From: Guadua angustifolia | Lineage: Eukaryota; Streptophyta; Magnoliopsida; Poales; Poaceae | Assembly (NCBI GenBank): GCA_036346375.1 | Contig: CM070501.1 | Coordinates: 50,013,326-50,077,325, forward strand | DNA: 64,000 bases | Direction: 5' to 3' | Part shown: piece after piece, positions 36,021-46,849 of the stretch | Numbering within the stretch: the first letter of the stretch is position 1 | Layout: each line of letters begins with the position of its first letter | The notes under the pieces: model-generated | Told to the model about the DNA's origin: nothing | The model's database searches: none | The model's input: the letters and a program-made list of their open reading frames with translations, nothing else | Made by a program: the position numbers and the translations under genes

Positions 36021-36356
36021 ATGGTCCTTATGGTAATTTATCCAATCCTAGACAAGGAGGATATACCGGCGAGCGGAGGATGCGGCGCCACACGTCGTTT
36101 GGGAAAAAATGCGCACGGTGAGCAGCGCGCAGGCAAGCAGGCTTGAAGTTGGGCCGCTAGCGTGGGCGCGAGCACTCTTACCGCTGCGCTACATGGGCGG
36201 TTGTGCAAATAGACGCCGAAAAAATATATAAGCCATGCCATCTGGTTAGCAACGTGGGCGACACACGCGACGCGGAGCGATCGCGCGAGCCCACTTCGGC
36301 CTGAAACTGACGTGGGCTGCGCAAGAGGCCACGAAACCTGTGGCTTTTAATATAGG
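36021..36356 (-). mobile_element. Helitron-like 5' fragment with tRNA-like segment
   Basis: The minus strand starts CTACCTATATTAAAAGCCAC, like the 5' ends of the Helitrons in this window. About 150 bp inside is GTAGCGCAGCGGTAAGAG (36177-36195 region), a tRNA or SINE A-box-like sequence, with a CTTCAAGCCTG B-box-like match 35 bp on. No clear 3' hairpin and CTAG was found. Confidence 0.45.
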
Positions 36357-37215
36357 TAGTATTTAGCAAATATGTCGGCTGATCAGCGTGCTAATGCTTC
36401 TCTCTGCTGAAAACTAATCGTCCTATATGATATTAAAAAAAGTCATCACACACAAGATCACGATCCAAAATTTTTAGGAGAGCTTAATCACTGCCTCAAA
36501 ACCCTTATATAAATTTTTTAAAACTTCTAAACTTGTCTTAGTTGCTCGATCAGGACAGTAGCACCGTTACAATTTTTTAAAAATTCGTCATTCTTGGTCA
36601 TCATCTAAAAATTTTATGGTAATATTAATGATGCATCAGGTCCATCCAAAAAAAATTCAAAATTTTTTAACGTGGTTTGGACAATTTTTCATTCGGTTGA
36701 AATTTATTGGTCAACCTTCAGTAGTACTTTCCGAATTTTTGAAAATTCTTCAAGCTTGATAATCTTTTGAAAATTTTATTGAAATATTATGGATATGTTA
36801 AGACCATCCACAAAAAATTTTAAAATTTTTTTAATGTGGTTTGTTTCATTTTTCATTTGATTCAAACTTGCCAATCAGTGTTTTATCAGGATAGTAACAA
36901 TGCTTAAATTTTTAAAAATCCTCAGGCTTGATAATTATCTGAAATTTTTACGTGAACACTATTGACGTGTCAAGAGCCTCCAAAAAATTTGAATATTTTT
37001 CAACAACGTTTGTACTATTTTTCGCTTAGTTGAAATTTTTGGAGATTTCGGCAATTTCAGATGAAATTTTGCATTTTTGGCCGAAATTTCAGAAATTTCG
37101 GTCCAAAAAATTTCGGATTTGAATTTTTCTTTTTTAGTTTTGTCTAAAATAACGAGATTTTACCGAAATTTCAAATTTTGAAGGGCAACGAGGTATAAAC
37201 CTAAAACGAAATTTG

Positions 37216-37586
37216 GTTGTGTCCTTATCGTGACATTGCCACTGACGGAAAAAAATGCGGTCGGTAGTCAGGAAAACAAAGCAGTCACATAAGAACTTAT
37301 TACCATGTCGACGTGATTGATTCTAGACCTTTCATCTTCTCCGTCGGAGAGTTCTAGAATGATCTATTCATCCATATACCGTAGCCATCCATGTTCTGCA
37401 TTATTGGACCTTAGAGATGACCACATGTTCACATACGTCACCTAGAGATTCTGTAAATTCTGTGTAACACTGACCAACAAACGGTCCTAGATGACCCATG
37501 GGTTTCAGCTTGCGCATGAAGCCCACCTGAAAGCGAACGTCTGTTAGAAAAAAAAAACCTTACGCAATAGCAGTAGTTTTTAGGTT
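37216..37586. other. No gene recognised
   Basis: Mixed-composition intergenic sequence. Confidence 0.5.
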
Positions 37587-37589
37587 TTA

Positions 37590-37874
37590 GGGCCTGTTTG
37601 GTAGAGCTCCCTCTGATTCTTAGAAGTGATTCTCCAAGAGAAGTGATTCTGTCGCTGAAAGTGATTCTCTAACGAATTCATAGGATAAACTCTATGGAGA
37701 AACTGATTCTTTGTTAGGAGTGAATCGGAGAAGCATTTTTTTTCACTCTCGGCCCTAGTTCATTTCGGAGAATCACTTCACGGAATCATCACAGGCGATT
37801 ATCGAAAACTCTTGTTTAAGCGAGCTCACAGATTCACTCATGAAGCTAGGAGCAGAGCTCTGCCAAACAGGGCC
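37590..37874. mobile_element. PIF/Tourist-type MITE, TTA duplication
   Basis: The 285-bp element begins GGGCCTGTTTGGTAGAGCTC and ends GAGCTCTGCCAAACAGGGCC, nearly perfect inverted ends. TTA flanks it at 37587-37589 and 37875-37877. GTGATTCT words recur inside. Confidence 0.9.
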
Positions 37875-37877
37875 TTA

Positions 37878-38108
37878 GTCCACTTTGGGACAGATTCTGA
37901 TTGTACATATACTAGATTATCCAAGAATCAGATAGATGGTAGCTTCTAATTTTTCAAAAATTCAGATTCTGGATTCTCCAATAAACTTATTGAGAAGCTT
38001 CTCCTGCAATCAGAAGCAGATTTGTATATAAAATCAAAAACTACCATCCACCCGATTCTTGGACAATACAGAATCTGCACAATCAGAAGTTGTTCCAAAC
38101 TGGGTGTT
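37878..38108. mobile_element. MITE abutting the previous one
   Basis: The left end CCACTTTGGGACAGATTCTG pairs with the right end CAGAAGTTGTTCCAAACTGG. Interior arms also pair (CAAGAATCAGATAGATGGTA against TACCATCCACCCGATTCTTG). It starts directly after the TTA of the preceding MITE. Confidence 0.7.
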
Positions 38109-39162
38109 TGTAAGTTGTTGCAACTGTGGCTAGTGCTAGAAGCTACTAAAGACAGGAAAGTCACCGGTCAGCGACATACCGACTGTTACATTAGTCACTA
38201 CTTTTCTTTCCCTTGGGCACTTTGTAAGTGGTAGCACAAGGTACCGCGGTATCCGAGCTCGGCAGTACGGGATATCATGGTGTTCAAACTCAGCAAGTAC
38301 CTACCGTGATGCATGAGCTCGATAGGTACCTACTGAGTTAAGGGAGTATAGTAGATGATACATTTTGTTTGTTAGTGTTTTCACGGTCAAGAACAAAGCT
38401 AGATTTATAATTTTATTTTGGAGAGCTAAAAGTGAAGAAAAAAAATGCAATGGAAGCTTCCTTTTCTGAACGTCATGGAAGATTCAAACTCCACCGATCA
38501 AGATGTCACGTAACATAGCTGCCACTACATCCCACTAACTTCACCGGGCGGAGCCTGTGAACTACATGACGACAAGGCGATGGTGTTCTGTGGCAACCGA
38601 GAGTCAGAAGCACAGTTCTGAGTTAGCTGATCACCACAACCTCCAAAGGGAAGCCGATAGAGAGAGAGCGACGTCTCGTGCGTCGCGTTTTCTTCGTGGC
38701 ACAGACGAGTTCGAGTAATCGTGTGTTAATTCTGTTCACTGGAACTAGCTGGAACAAATATTACTCATGTGACAAAAGGCCAATTCATCTGGTACGGATA
38801 GCTGGATTCGTGGTATCAGCGACGTACGTCGGAGAAAAATAGAGGATGCTCAGTATTGCTATGCTTCTTTGTGTTCACAGCTGACAATTGGCGTGACGAT
38901 CGGAAGACCATCAAAAAAAGGATGCTGCATGGTATGGACGTAAGGTATGTACGGATTCACCGGCCGGCGTATATACGGGTACACCTCAAGAATTATGTAC
39001 GCAAGCAATTGTTAGTCTGCATATATCCAGTGAGTTTACTTGTTGACTTGTTGTACGATAAGCTTTCCTGTGCTTTTTCAATTATAGCACAAAAGGATGG
39101 GAATATACTGTGCTTGTTCCAGTTCTTTAAAAGTTTGGAGAACAAAAACGTGTGTGGTAGAG
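38109..39162. other. No gene recognised
   Basis: A plus-strand frame at 38856-39173 contains an acceptor-like TTCACAG and a donor-like AAGGTATGT around ADNWRDDRKTIKKRMLHGMD. That could be one exon of an unknown gene. I do not recognise it. Confidence 0.35.
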
Positions 39163-39289
39163 AACGAGTCTAGCTCAGCTGGTAAGGAGCGGGCGTGATC
39201 CATCAATCCATTCAGGTTCAATTTTGTGATTCGTTTGGTTGCTTCTTCCTCATAAACGAATGCTAGAGTTTCTGGTCAATCTAAAAAAA
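39163..39289 (+). mobile_element. SINE-like tRNA-derived sequence
   Basis: TCTAGCTCAGCTGGTAAGG (A box) and CAGGTTCAATTTTG (B box) are followed by a tail CTTCCTCATAAACGAATGCT, AGAG, and an A run. The tail resembles that of the SINE at 24005-24203. It is not a tRNA gene because the acceptor and anticodon stems do not form. It directly abuts a Helitron end. Confidence 0.65.
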
Positions 39290-39800
39290 ATAGCAATGTT
39301 TTCGTGGCGTGACACGCCGCGTGCGTTGTTTTTTTCTATAAACAATTTCGTTTTTTTTTCGGCGGTTTTTTTTAAAAAAATCGTCGAGAAAACGAGGGAA
39401 ACGGATTTTGTTTTTTTTGCGGTGTTTTCTTTTTAAAAATCGTCGAGAAAACGCGTGAAACGGTTGAAAGAATACAAACACAACCACGTTTTTTTTTTGC
39501 ATTTATCGGAGGGCCTCTCACGAAGAATTCACGATTGCGCTAAATCGAATGGTCCTTTTCGCGAAAAATAGTTGGAATGATCCAAACGTAACTACAATCT
39601 TTTTTTGTATTTATTTAGGATCTTTTCATGAAAGATTTACGGTTTTTATGAATCAGAAGGTTCTTTTTCGCAAAAAAACATGACAATAACCTACACGTAA
39701 TTACGTATTTTTTTAAGCTCCTAAACACGAAAAGAAACGAACCGAGCCGAATCGGCTCAAATCACCTAGAGCGCCGGGACATTGCCAACTTTAATATAGA
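39290..39800 (-). mobile_element. Non-autonomous Helitron, minus orientation
   Basis: The minus strand begins TCTATATTAAAGTTGGCAAT at 39800, preceded by A. Near the other end a hairpin GGCGT-GAC-ACGCC lies at 39306-39318, about 12 bp from a CTAT where CTRR is expected. The interior shares blocks inverted with 12970-14589, for example the complement of GACGTTTGGATTATTCC and of AAAAGGACCTTTCGATTTA. There is no coding sequence. Confidence 0.65.
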
Positions 39801-39974
39801 TATTATTATATTATGCGTGTGGTAATCGTTTGTCAAAAAGGGTGAGCCGGAGTACGAGATAGGCCGGTTATAAGCACTACGCTGGGCAAAGAGCGTACCC
39901 GCAAATTCCTGTATGTTGACCAGACTGACTGGACTCTGAAGCAGAGTTTGCGCAACTTTTGCATCAAGACGACG

Positions 39975-40490
39975 TGATCACACTATTTTACAAAATTATA
40001 GATTTTAAAATATTTACTTTTATAAAACTATAGGGTTTTTTACAAATTATTATAAAACTATAGATTTTAGTTTCTATTTTACTAAATTACATATTTTATG
40101 AGAATTTGTAGCATAAAACTATAGGATTTAGAATTAATCATTTCTTGTAATAAGTCTGACAGTCTGAACACACATGGTAGCCTCACATGTGAGTGAAATA
40201 GGAAATGAGGACGTGTAAGATCACTATGTGGGTCTACACTGTCGGACCTGTTACAAAAAGGCCAATTCTAAAATCCGTAGTTTTGTGAAATAATTTTTTC
40301 TAAAACTTGTAATTTTGTAGTTCTCTTAAAATCTATAGTTTTGTGAAATAGAAATTAAAATATGTGGTTTTCTGATAATTTGTATAAAAAATTGTAGTTT
40401 TGTAGAATAAGTTTTTCTAAAATATATAATTTTGTAAAATAAAAACTAAAATCTGTAATTTTCTAATAGTTTATATAAGAAACTCATAGT
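39975..40490. mobile_element. AT-rich foldback MITE (~515 bp)
   Basis: Arms built of TTTTGTAAAACTATAGATTT-type units mirror each other around about 40215. The central segment (GTCTGACAGTCTGAACACAC) pairs with the CACTGTCGGACC segment. Confidence 0.7.
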
Positions 40491-41311
40491 CCCAAAAAGA
40501 AAGATGGACGAGCCAAACAATTCTGGGACTTATCTATATTTTGACAGAAGATAAAGAGTTTATTCTACGCATTATACTTGCTGATCGGGATATGAATGTC
40601 ACGTCGCGGTGTTCATTCGTGCTCACGATATTCTTGCCTATCGTATCATAGGTTGTCAAGTATCACGTCAAGCATCTTCTCATCTGACTAAAGAGTAGGA
40701 AGATACGGCATCAGTATGCGAAAGAAAATACTCTGGTGATCCAATCTAAAAAGAAAGAAAAAACTCTAATGATCCGCACAGGTAATATGGGGTATCAAGC
40801 TTCGCTTTCAGCCCATGGGATGAGGAAAAACTTCTCGGCCGGCCTAAGCGATCAAGCCTCGGCCTGCACGTTGCCCACTTGCATTGGATGCGGGCATGTA
40901 GCCCAAGATGTGTAAGTAGCCCATTGCCCCCACACACCTGACGGGTCTGACGTGCTGAAATTGTGGAGTCGCAGCCCACTTTTGTTGTGCACGGTTCCGG
41001 TGGTGTGTATTGTGCGTGTCAGACACCGTGGGCGAGCGGTCACCACCCAGGTAACGAACGAACGACGACTTGAGAACGCGTCGAGCGGCCCAGTGCCCGG
41101 TAAACAACTCTTCCTGCGCAAAAATAGCTCGGTTGGCTCGACCTCACGGGTCGCCTGGCCGGGGCGAGCTGGTATTTTGATGGTGCGGCTGCATCATCTG
41201 AGAGTGGTCAGCTCACCAAGTCCTTTTTAGGAGCTCATTCCTGACGGGGAGATGGTCTAGGAATTTGACTAAGTGAATACATCAAGATTATGGCCCAGAC
41301 AAATGAGATCT
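40491..41311. other. No gene recognised
   Basis: AT-rich to 40790, then GC-rich to 41230 with overlapping frames on both strands and no recognisable product. Confidence 0.45.
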
Positions 41312-41314
41312 AAG

Positions 41315-41782
41315 GTGCTGTTTGGCAGAGTTCTAATCCCAGTTCCACTTTAGATTTGGAGTTTGTATACTAAAATAAAGTGAATTAAATGTATATTTTT
41401 AGTATAAAATATAAACAAGATGACTTATCTAAACACTCTTAGGCCATGTTTGGATCGCCTAGGACTAACTGTTAGTTGGCTAAAAATTAGCTCTACCATT
41501 AGCCAGCTAAAAATTAGCCCACCTTTAGTCTTCCTGTTTGGATGGGCTAATTGTTAGCTCACTCTCACTAGCTAATAGGCTAATTGTTAGCTAAGAGGTT
41601 GACTAAAAATTAGCCCACCTGTTTGGATGGACTAGGACTAATTTTTAGCCAGCTAACAATTAGCCCAAAGATCCAAACATGCCCTTAATATACCCACGAC
41701 TCCAGCTCTATAAATTTCTAAAGCTACAAATACCTACTCCAATAACTTCACGAAGGAGTTAGGTACTGTATCAAACATCCAC
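41315..41782. mobile_element. PIF/Tourist-type MITE hosting another MITE
   Basis: It begins GGTGCTGTTTGGCAGAG and ends TGTATCAAACATCCAC, flanked by TAA at 41312-41314 and 41783-41785. Its left half matches the MITE at 25672-25901. It is interrupted by 41442-41684. Confidence 0.8.
41442..41684. mobile_element. Nested MITE, TTA duplication
   Basis: The 243-bp element begins GGCCATGTTTGGATCGCC and ends AAGATCCAAACATGCCC, flanked by TTA at 41439-41441 and 41685-41687. GCTAAAAATTAGC and TAGTTGGCTAA palindromic words recur inside. Confidence 0.9.
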
Positions 41783-41785
41783 TAA

Positions 41786-42411
41786 AAGTTACACAGGACA
41801 GGAAGTGGTTCGAACCGTGATTTTCGTGTGTGGTGATAGTATAATTGCATCAGCAAAGGCTCAAAGCTCCCTCGTTTCAGCTGCGTTTGGCACAATGAAT
41901 GCTGACTTACTTTAACTGTACTTCCATTCGCTTTCAAGCTTAATACATTGTACCACTGGCCGGGATCCGTGTGAACAAATGATTTCGTACAGTGCGGCGG
42001 GAGTAGTGTGACTGCAATTTGAGCAGTCCACTACTAGATCTAGATCCTATGTTTTTCTAATAAAACTTATATACTGTTTAGTACTATAGCATAGCACTGT
42101 TGTAAAAGAATACCAGCAGTTCATCAAGGGAAGCGAACCCCGTCCCGCGCGGCTTTGTACGGGAGATTTCCCATCACTGAAACGTCGAATACTATGCACC
42201 GGAAGCTTCTCTCCTACAGGCCGTATGCTTTCGATTTTACTAATCTCAAGAGATCCAAAAACAAAAATACGTAGCTTCTGAGTGAGTAGCACGCCAGCAA
42301 CAGCCAATTAACTAGTCGTGTTGTATCCCTAGAACTAGAAGCACCAGCAGCCAAGGCTAGCCATGATAATGCCACGAGTGCTAATTACGTAGAACAAAGG
42401 AAGCAGAGATC
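41786..42411. other. No gene recognised
   Basis: Sequence before GST pseudogene A. No clear TATA box is seen. Confidence 0.45.
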
Positions 42412-43210
42412 GTGAACTCTGAACCAGTCAAGATCATCTGCTCTTTCGGCAGCCCGTTCGTCCGCCGCGCCGAGGTGGCCCTGCGGCTGAAAGGAGTGCC
42501 TTACGAGCTCATCCTAGAAGACACGAGCAACAAGCCCGAGCTGCTGCTACTCACGCACAACCCCGTCCACGAGATGAGATGGTGCCCGTTCTCCACGGCG
42601 ATCGGTCCATCCCCGAGTCGCTCGTCATCGTCGAGTACATCGACGAGGCTTTCGACAGGCCGCCTCTGCTCCCGACCAACCCATCCTACGATAGGACCAC
42701 GGCCCGGTTATGAGCTCACTTCCTCGAGGAAAAGGTAACTGCGCCGCTGCACGGGTGCACAGCACATGAGTACCTTCGAGCAAATTAACACGATTACATG
42801 TACTTGCAGTACGTTCTGAACTTTGCTGAGCATGCAGTGCCTGAAGCTGCTGCTTGTGGCACTGTGGATGGAAGGCGAGGCGCGGAGGAGGTCCATGAAG
42901 GAGGCGAAGGACAAAGCCTGGCGTAAGTGGAGGGGCGGCTTTAGGATAAGAGGTTCTTTGGAGGCGAATCCATTGGTCTCGCGGACATAGCCGGCGGCGG
43001 TGTGTTAACTGGGTCGGCGTGCTTGAAGTGGTCGCCGGAGTGAACGTCCTGAACGACGAGGAGCATTCTGCTATCCGCCGCTGGGCGAAGGAATGCTCTG
43101 CCAACGAAGCCATAAAGGAGTGCCTGCCGGACAGAGGCCACTCCTACTTCTCTGAGATCAAGGAACAAGGAAAAGTGCATTTCGGTAGCAAGTCCATGCT
43201 GCCAAAATAA
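42412..43210 (+). pseudogene. Tau-class GST pseudogene (copy A)
   Basis: This is a relic of a two-exon tau glutathione S-transferase. Exon 1 encodes VKIICSFGSPFVRRAEVALR, LKGVPYELILED and, in a shifted frame, ESLVIVEYIDEAFDRPPLL. It ends at a GTAACT donor after EEK (42736). Exon 2 starts at 42838 after CATGCAG and ends at a TAA (43208-43210) after SMLPK. Defects are GTG where ATG should be (42412), an extra Leu codon in the ELLLLTHN stretch, a small insertion that shifts frame near 42572, a Trp-to-TGA in the RFWA motif (near 42710), and frameshifts in exon 2 near 42920 and 42990. The C-terminal part from 43019 is again readable (ECLPDRGHSYFSEIK). Confidence 0.9.
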
Positions 43211-43518
43211 TTTATTCCTGATCATGGTGATGTGATCCGTCGGGAAGAAGTTTGTGGCCGATCGAGTTCTCTTTTCCATCTTTTTGTGTTTGTGTGCTCT
43301 CGATCGCTGTTCAGGAATATATAAAAGGATCCCATGTTCCTCATCAGTGTCGGAAGCAAGGAGAAGGTAGGAAGGGGCTAGAGCATCCATTCTGATCATC
43401 ATAAATTCATAATGCCTGGTACCTCTATTAGTTCTGTAGCCTTTTTCTAAAGTCTCAAGCGCTGTACTGGCCGTCCGTCGTAGACTAGCAAGCACCTCTA
43501 AGCTGCCTATACTACTGT
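43211..43518. other. 3' flank of GST pseudogene A
   Basis: No gene is seen. A minus-strand frame crossing this stretch and exon 2 of copy A is a shadow. Confidence 0.5.
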
Positions 43519-43909
43519 GGCCCTATTTATTTAGACTTTTTCACTGGTTTCAAAGCTAAAAAACTACAGGCTAATCAAACGAGTAGTAATTAACTTTCTG
43601 CTGTACTTATGACTATCTTCCTTTAATGCAAGGCAGAACTCCTGCCATTCCTTTTAAAAAAAAATCAAACGAGTAGCTTTTTATCTAGGCTTTTCAAAGC
43701 TATAAGCCTTCATATAATTAAAAGATAAAAACCATTAGAGAGAGGTTTTTTTGGTTTATTGATGGTTGATTTTAGACTAATAATACTAAAGTTAGGTAAA
43801 ATTACTCACCTCTATTACGTGCAAAAACCGTTAATTTTTAAACTATTTAAGTTAAAAAACTGATTTTAAATTATAAACGGAAAAAAGTTAAGCATAAATA
43901 AACAGGGCC
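43519..43909. mobile_element. MITE interrupted by a tiny LINE insertion
   Basis: The left end GGCCCTATTTATTTAGACTT pairs with the right end AAGCATAAATAAACAGGGCC. An internal AAAGCTA...TAGGCTTTTCAAAGCT segment is self-complementary. It is interrupted by 43587-43662. Confidence 0.75.
43587..43662 (+). mobile_element. Severely truncated LINE tail, 14-bp duplication
   Basis: About 70 bp ending CAGAACTCCTGCCATTCC plus an A run is flanked by AATCAAACGAGTAG at 43573-43586 and 43663-43676. This is the outcome of target-primed reverse transcription with extreme 5' truncation. Confidence 0.85.
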
Positions 43910-44183
43910 TGTGTGTGATGTGAGTGACCTGAGTTTACTGGAGTAACTTATTCAGTCTCCGTGCGTCGCACTCGCACCAACACAAAGCATACATGAATCA
44001 TAACCAGCCCATTGCTCCTCACACGGCCTGAGCTGCCGTTGGGCCCAGCCTCTGAGCCCTGGTAGAAATTAGTGGTAAGCGTCTCAGCCCACTTGTATTC
44101 GGCTGGGGCGGCGGTGTGTCGCGCGGCCCAGAAGGCCAGAAGCGGTGGAGGAGCGGCCTGCCAAATGCTGAGGGAGAACCTGT

Positions 44184-44331
44184 TTCAATTTTCAGCAAGG
44201 CAAGTTTGACCCGGATCATGCACTAGAGATATTGCTTCTGATTTCAGTGAAATATGATTCAATTTTCAGCAAGGGAAGTTTGAACCGGATCATGCACTAG
44301 AGATATTGCTTCTGATTTCAGTGAAATATTT
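44184..44331. repeat. Perfect-register tandem duplication (74 bp)
   Basis: TTCAATTTTCAGCAAGGCAA at 44184 is repeated from 44258 with only two substitutions over the shared 70 bp (C to G in GGCAAG, C to A in GACCCGG). The duplication is recent. Confidence 0.9.
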
Positions 44332-44903
44332 TTAGATTTAATTATTAATGTAAGACATTAAGAAGATTGACAATATGAAATTGGTATCACTATAAATCCA
44401 TCATAAAATATAATTTCGTAATATATAATTATTTTTATATAGAATATGATGGTCAAAGTACTTTGAAGACCATATCAATATCCAAAATAACATATATTTG
44501 AAATCAGAGCACTAGTGAGTAGTGACTGATAGGCGCACCCTCAAGCAGATTAATATGTTGGACAGTTAGAGGCAGAAAGGTGACGATTCTTTTAAGCAAA
44601 TCTTGCTTGTATCTCAAAGATTACATAAGCTGGGATGCCCTTCACGAAATGCTTTCATACCGGCCGGTGAGAAGTTCGGAAGTTTCACATCACTGCAATG
44701 TCGAACAAAGCAACCGGCAGGCTTCTAGCGCCAATACACAAAATGAATTCGATTTGACCTACTTCATAGGGAAAAAAAAATAGAGGGAAAGTCCTGAGTT
44801 TGTCAAGAATTAAGTCCGCATCAATCAGATCAGCAAGCTTTCACATTAGCCCGCAGTAAGCTAGTCGTGCAGTTCTAGTACTACTTTTCCCCTGATGTAC
44901 CTC
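44332..44903. other. Upstream region of GSTU gene B
   Basis: No gene is seen. It contains the distal promoter of the intact GST. Confidence 0.5.
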
Positions 44904-44910
44904 TATAAAT
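44904..44910 (+). promoter_or_regulatory. TATA box of GSTU gene B
   Basis: CTCTATAAATAC lies 77 bp before the chosen ATG. Transcription should start near 44935, which excludes the in-frame ATG at 44921 as the main start. Confidence 0.7.
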
Positions 44911-44980
44911 ACTACAAGCCATGCGTTTTAGCCTCTACAACGAGACAAGTACCGCGACGCCCAGACGTGCGGAAGCAAAC

Positions 44981-45948
44981 ATGACCGAACCGGCCGTAAA
45001 GCTCATCGGCGCTTTCGGCAGCCCGTTCGTCCATCGCGCCGAGGTGGCCCTGCGGATGAAAGGAGTGCCTTACGAGCTCGTCACGGAGGATCTAAGCAAC
45101 AAGAGCGACTTGCTGCTCACGCACAACCCCGTCCACGAGAAAGTGCCCGTCCTCCTCCATGGTGGCTCGGCCGTCTGCGAGTCGCTCGTCATCGTTGAGT
45201 ACGTCGACGAGGCCTTCGATGGGCCGCCCATCCTGAAGACCGATCCCTACGACCGGGCCGAAGCCCGCTTCTGGGCGCAGTTTTTCGTGGAAAAGGTAAT
45301 CCTATTTTTTTTCCTTAAAACATCCGATTTTTGAACCCTAGATCAAAGTATGCGGATCCTAAGTCTGTTACCTCCAACAAAACTCTTTACGGCTTATGGA
45401 TCTCAAAGTGATCAAACGCTTCCGGATGATGTTTTTCAAAATCCATCCTATATTATACCTTCAGCAAGCTAGCACATGCATGCTACTCCGATAGCTAGCT
45501 AGCTTCAGTGCTTCCGAATGCTCACAATATATGTGTTCTTCCGAACTTATTTGATCAGTGCCTGATGTCGCTGTGGTTGACACTGTGGACGGAGGGCGAG
45601 GTGCAGAAGCGGCTGATGAAGGAGGCGAAGGATAACCTGGCGCTAGTGGAGGGGCATCTCAAGGAGAGGAAGTTTTTCGGAGGCGACTCCATTGGCCTCG
45701 CCGACATAACCGGCGCCAGTGTGCTGTCTCACTGGGCCGGTGTTCTTCAAGAGGTCGCCGGAGTAAGCGTCCTGAACGACGAGGAGTATCCTGCTCTCCG
45801 CCGGTGGGCGGAAGACTATAACGCCGACCAAGCTGTGAAGGATTGCCTGCCGGACAGAGACCAGCTTGTCTCCTACTTTACCGCGATTAAGGGAAAGTGC
45901 ATCTCGGTAGCCAAGTCCATGCTGCCGAAATATTTAATCAGCTCGTAA
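44981..45948 (+). CDS. Tau-class glutathione S-transferase (copy B), intact
   Basis: This is a cytosolic enzyme that joins glutathione to electrophiles such as herbicides and stress metabolites. Exon 1 is 44981-45295 (105 codons), with a GTAATC donor. Exon 2 is 45559-45948 after TTGATCAG (129 codons plus TAA), in phase, for 234 residues, a normal tau length. The thioredoxin-fold half holds the tau catalytic serine in AFGSPF (Ser14), the cis-proline site KVPVLL, and the glutathione-contact pair ESLVIVEYVDE (Glu67-Ser68). The all-helical half has LWTEGEVQKR, FFGGDSIGLADI and a usual MLPK-type end. I start at MTEPAVKL, the family norm. Starting 60 bp earlier would add 20 unlike residues upstream of the predicted transcript. 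It is the only undamaged GST in the window. Confidence 0.95.
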
Positions 45949-46264
45949 TATAGCATTCTAGCTAGTATTTATGTGATATGTGTGTCAGTGTGTGGTTTGT
46001 ACTTTGTGATAACGAAGATCTGTCGAAATAAGATATTGGAGAGCATGCTGTTCATTTGCTCTCGCTATTCAGGAATACTACCGTATATAAGTGCCGGAGG
46101 TTTCCGGCTCCCTTCGCGCGCCACGTCAGCGTTTGGACGACGTGGCAGTGTGTCCGGATGCCACGCTGCGCGTGTGAACAGAGATACGCTTGCCCGTGCG
46201 TACGGCAGCCACCGCTTTGAGCCACTTGGCTCAGCCGCTCCCCTAGCTCAAGTATTTTCGTGAG
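45949..46264 (+). mobile_element. 3' flank, then Helitron-like 5' head
   Basis: After 120 bp of 3' flank, ACTACCGTATATAAGTGCCG (near 46078) resembles the 5' ends of the other Helitrons here. GC-rich sequence follows to 46264. No matching 3' end is assigned, so it is a fragment or an outer element hosting the next features. Confidence 0.4.
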
Positions 46265-46284
46265 GTCAATTTTTACATCCAAGC

Positions 46285-46345
46285 ACATGGCGCAGCGGTA
46301 AGATTTCTCGGCTGCAGCCTAGCGACCCACGTTCGATTCTTCTTC
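46285..46345 (+). mobile_element. tRNA-like (SINE-type) segment
   Basis: ATGGCGCAGCGGTAAGAT (A box) is followed by CGACCCACGTTCGATTCTT (B box) about 32 bp on. It lies about 210 bp inside a Helitron-like head, as at 36021-36356. It is not a functional tRNA because no cloverleaf forms. Confidence 0.5.
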
Positions 46346-46849
46346 GAGCGTGCCCGTTCGTGTTTTTTAGCTGGTGAACGTGTGGCGTCCTCCGTTGTGT
46401 GAGGCTGTGAGCCGTATGTTGCTTGCGCGGGTGGCATTTTGCCAACGCGTGCCGTGATACATCGCCGCGGTCATCGGTGTTGCCCTCGTACATACTAAGA
46501 GAATGCATGTATCTGTTACCTCCCGGATTGATATGTGTGATCTATCCGTTTATTCTCCACAGGACGCAGGAGTATCGAGGAAAGACACATGATGCCAAAC
46601 CATGCAGGTGCCAAGAGATTAGTTTGTTTAAAACTCCTCGCGACGCAAACATAAGTAACACATTTAAAAGTATTTGATGACTCAATGTAAGTAACGAATT
46701 TAAGAATAATTGGTTATGATTTGTTGATCATAAGCAAGGTCACCGAATTAAGAGTTGCATATTTTTTAAAAAAAGATTCTCGCAATTACCATGACGTCAA
46801 TATGTTAATATCCAAAACGACATTCTTTTATGGTGGAAGAGAATAATAC

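Larger units (their letters stand above)
31289..37215. mobile_element. Inverted-repeat element split by retrotransposons
   Basis: The left arm (31289-31567) and the far end of the right arm (about 36930-37215) are inverted copies. Both have TTCAAATCCGAAATTTTTT and its complement, the CAAAATTTGAAATTTC type words, and the same outer TTTGTTTTCGG or CCTAAAACGAAATT edges. The right arm runs on from about 36430. The left arm is cut by an LTR at 31568. The wording matches the foldback at 27091-28035, so this is probably a related foldback about 1 kb long before the insertions. Confidence 0.65.

Noticed and set aside
38856..39173. 105-codon plus-strand frame as a gene
   Set aside because: There is no recognisable domain and an unclear exon structure. 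It is noted only as a possible exon.
39163..39240. Possible tRNA gene (A and B box present)
   Set aside because: No acceptor or anticodon stem forms, and a SINE tail follows, so it is SINE-derived.
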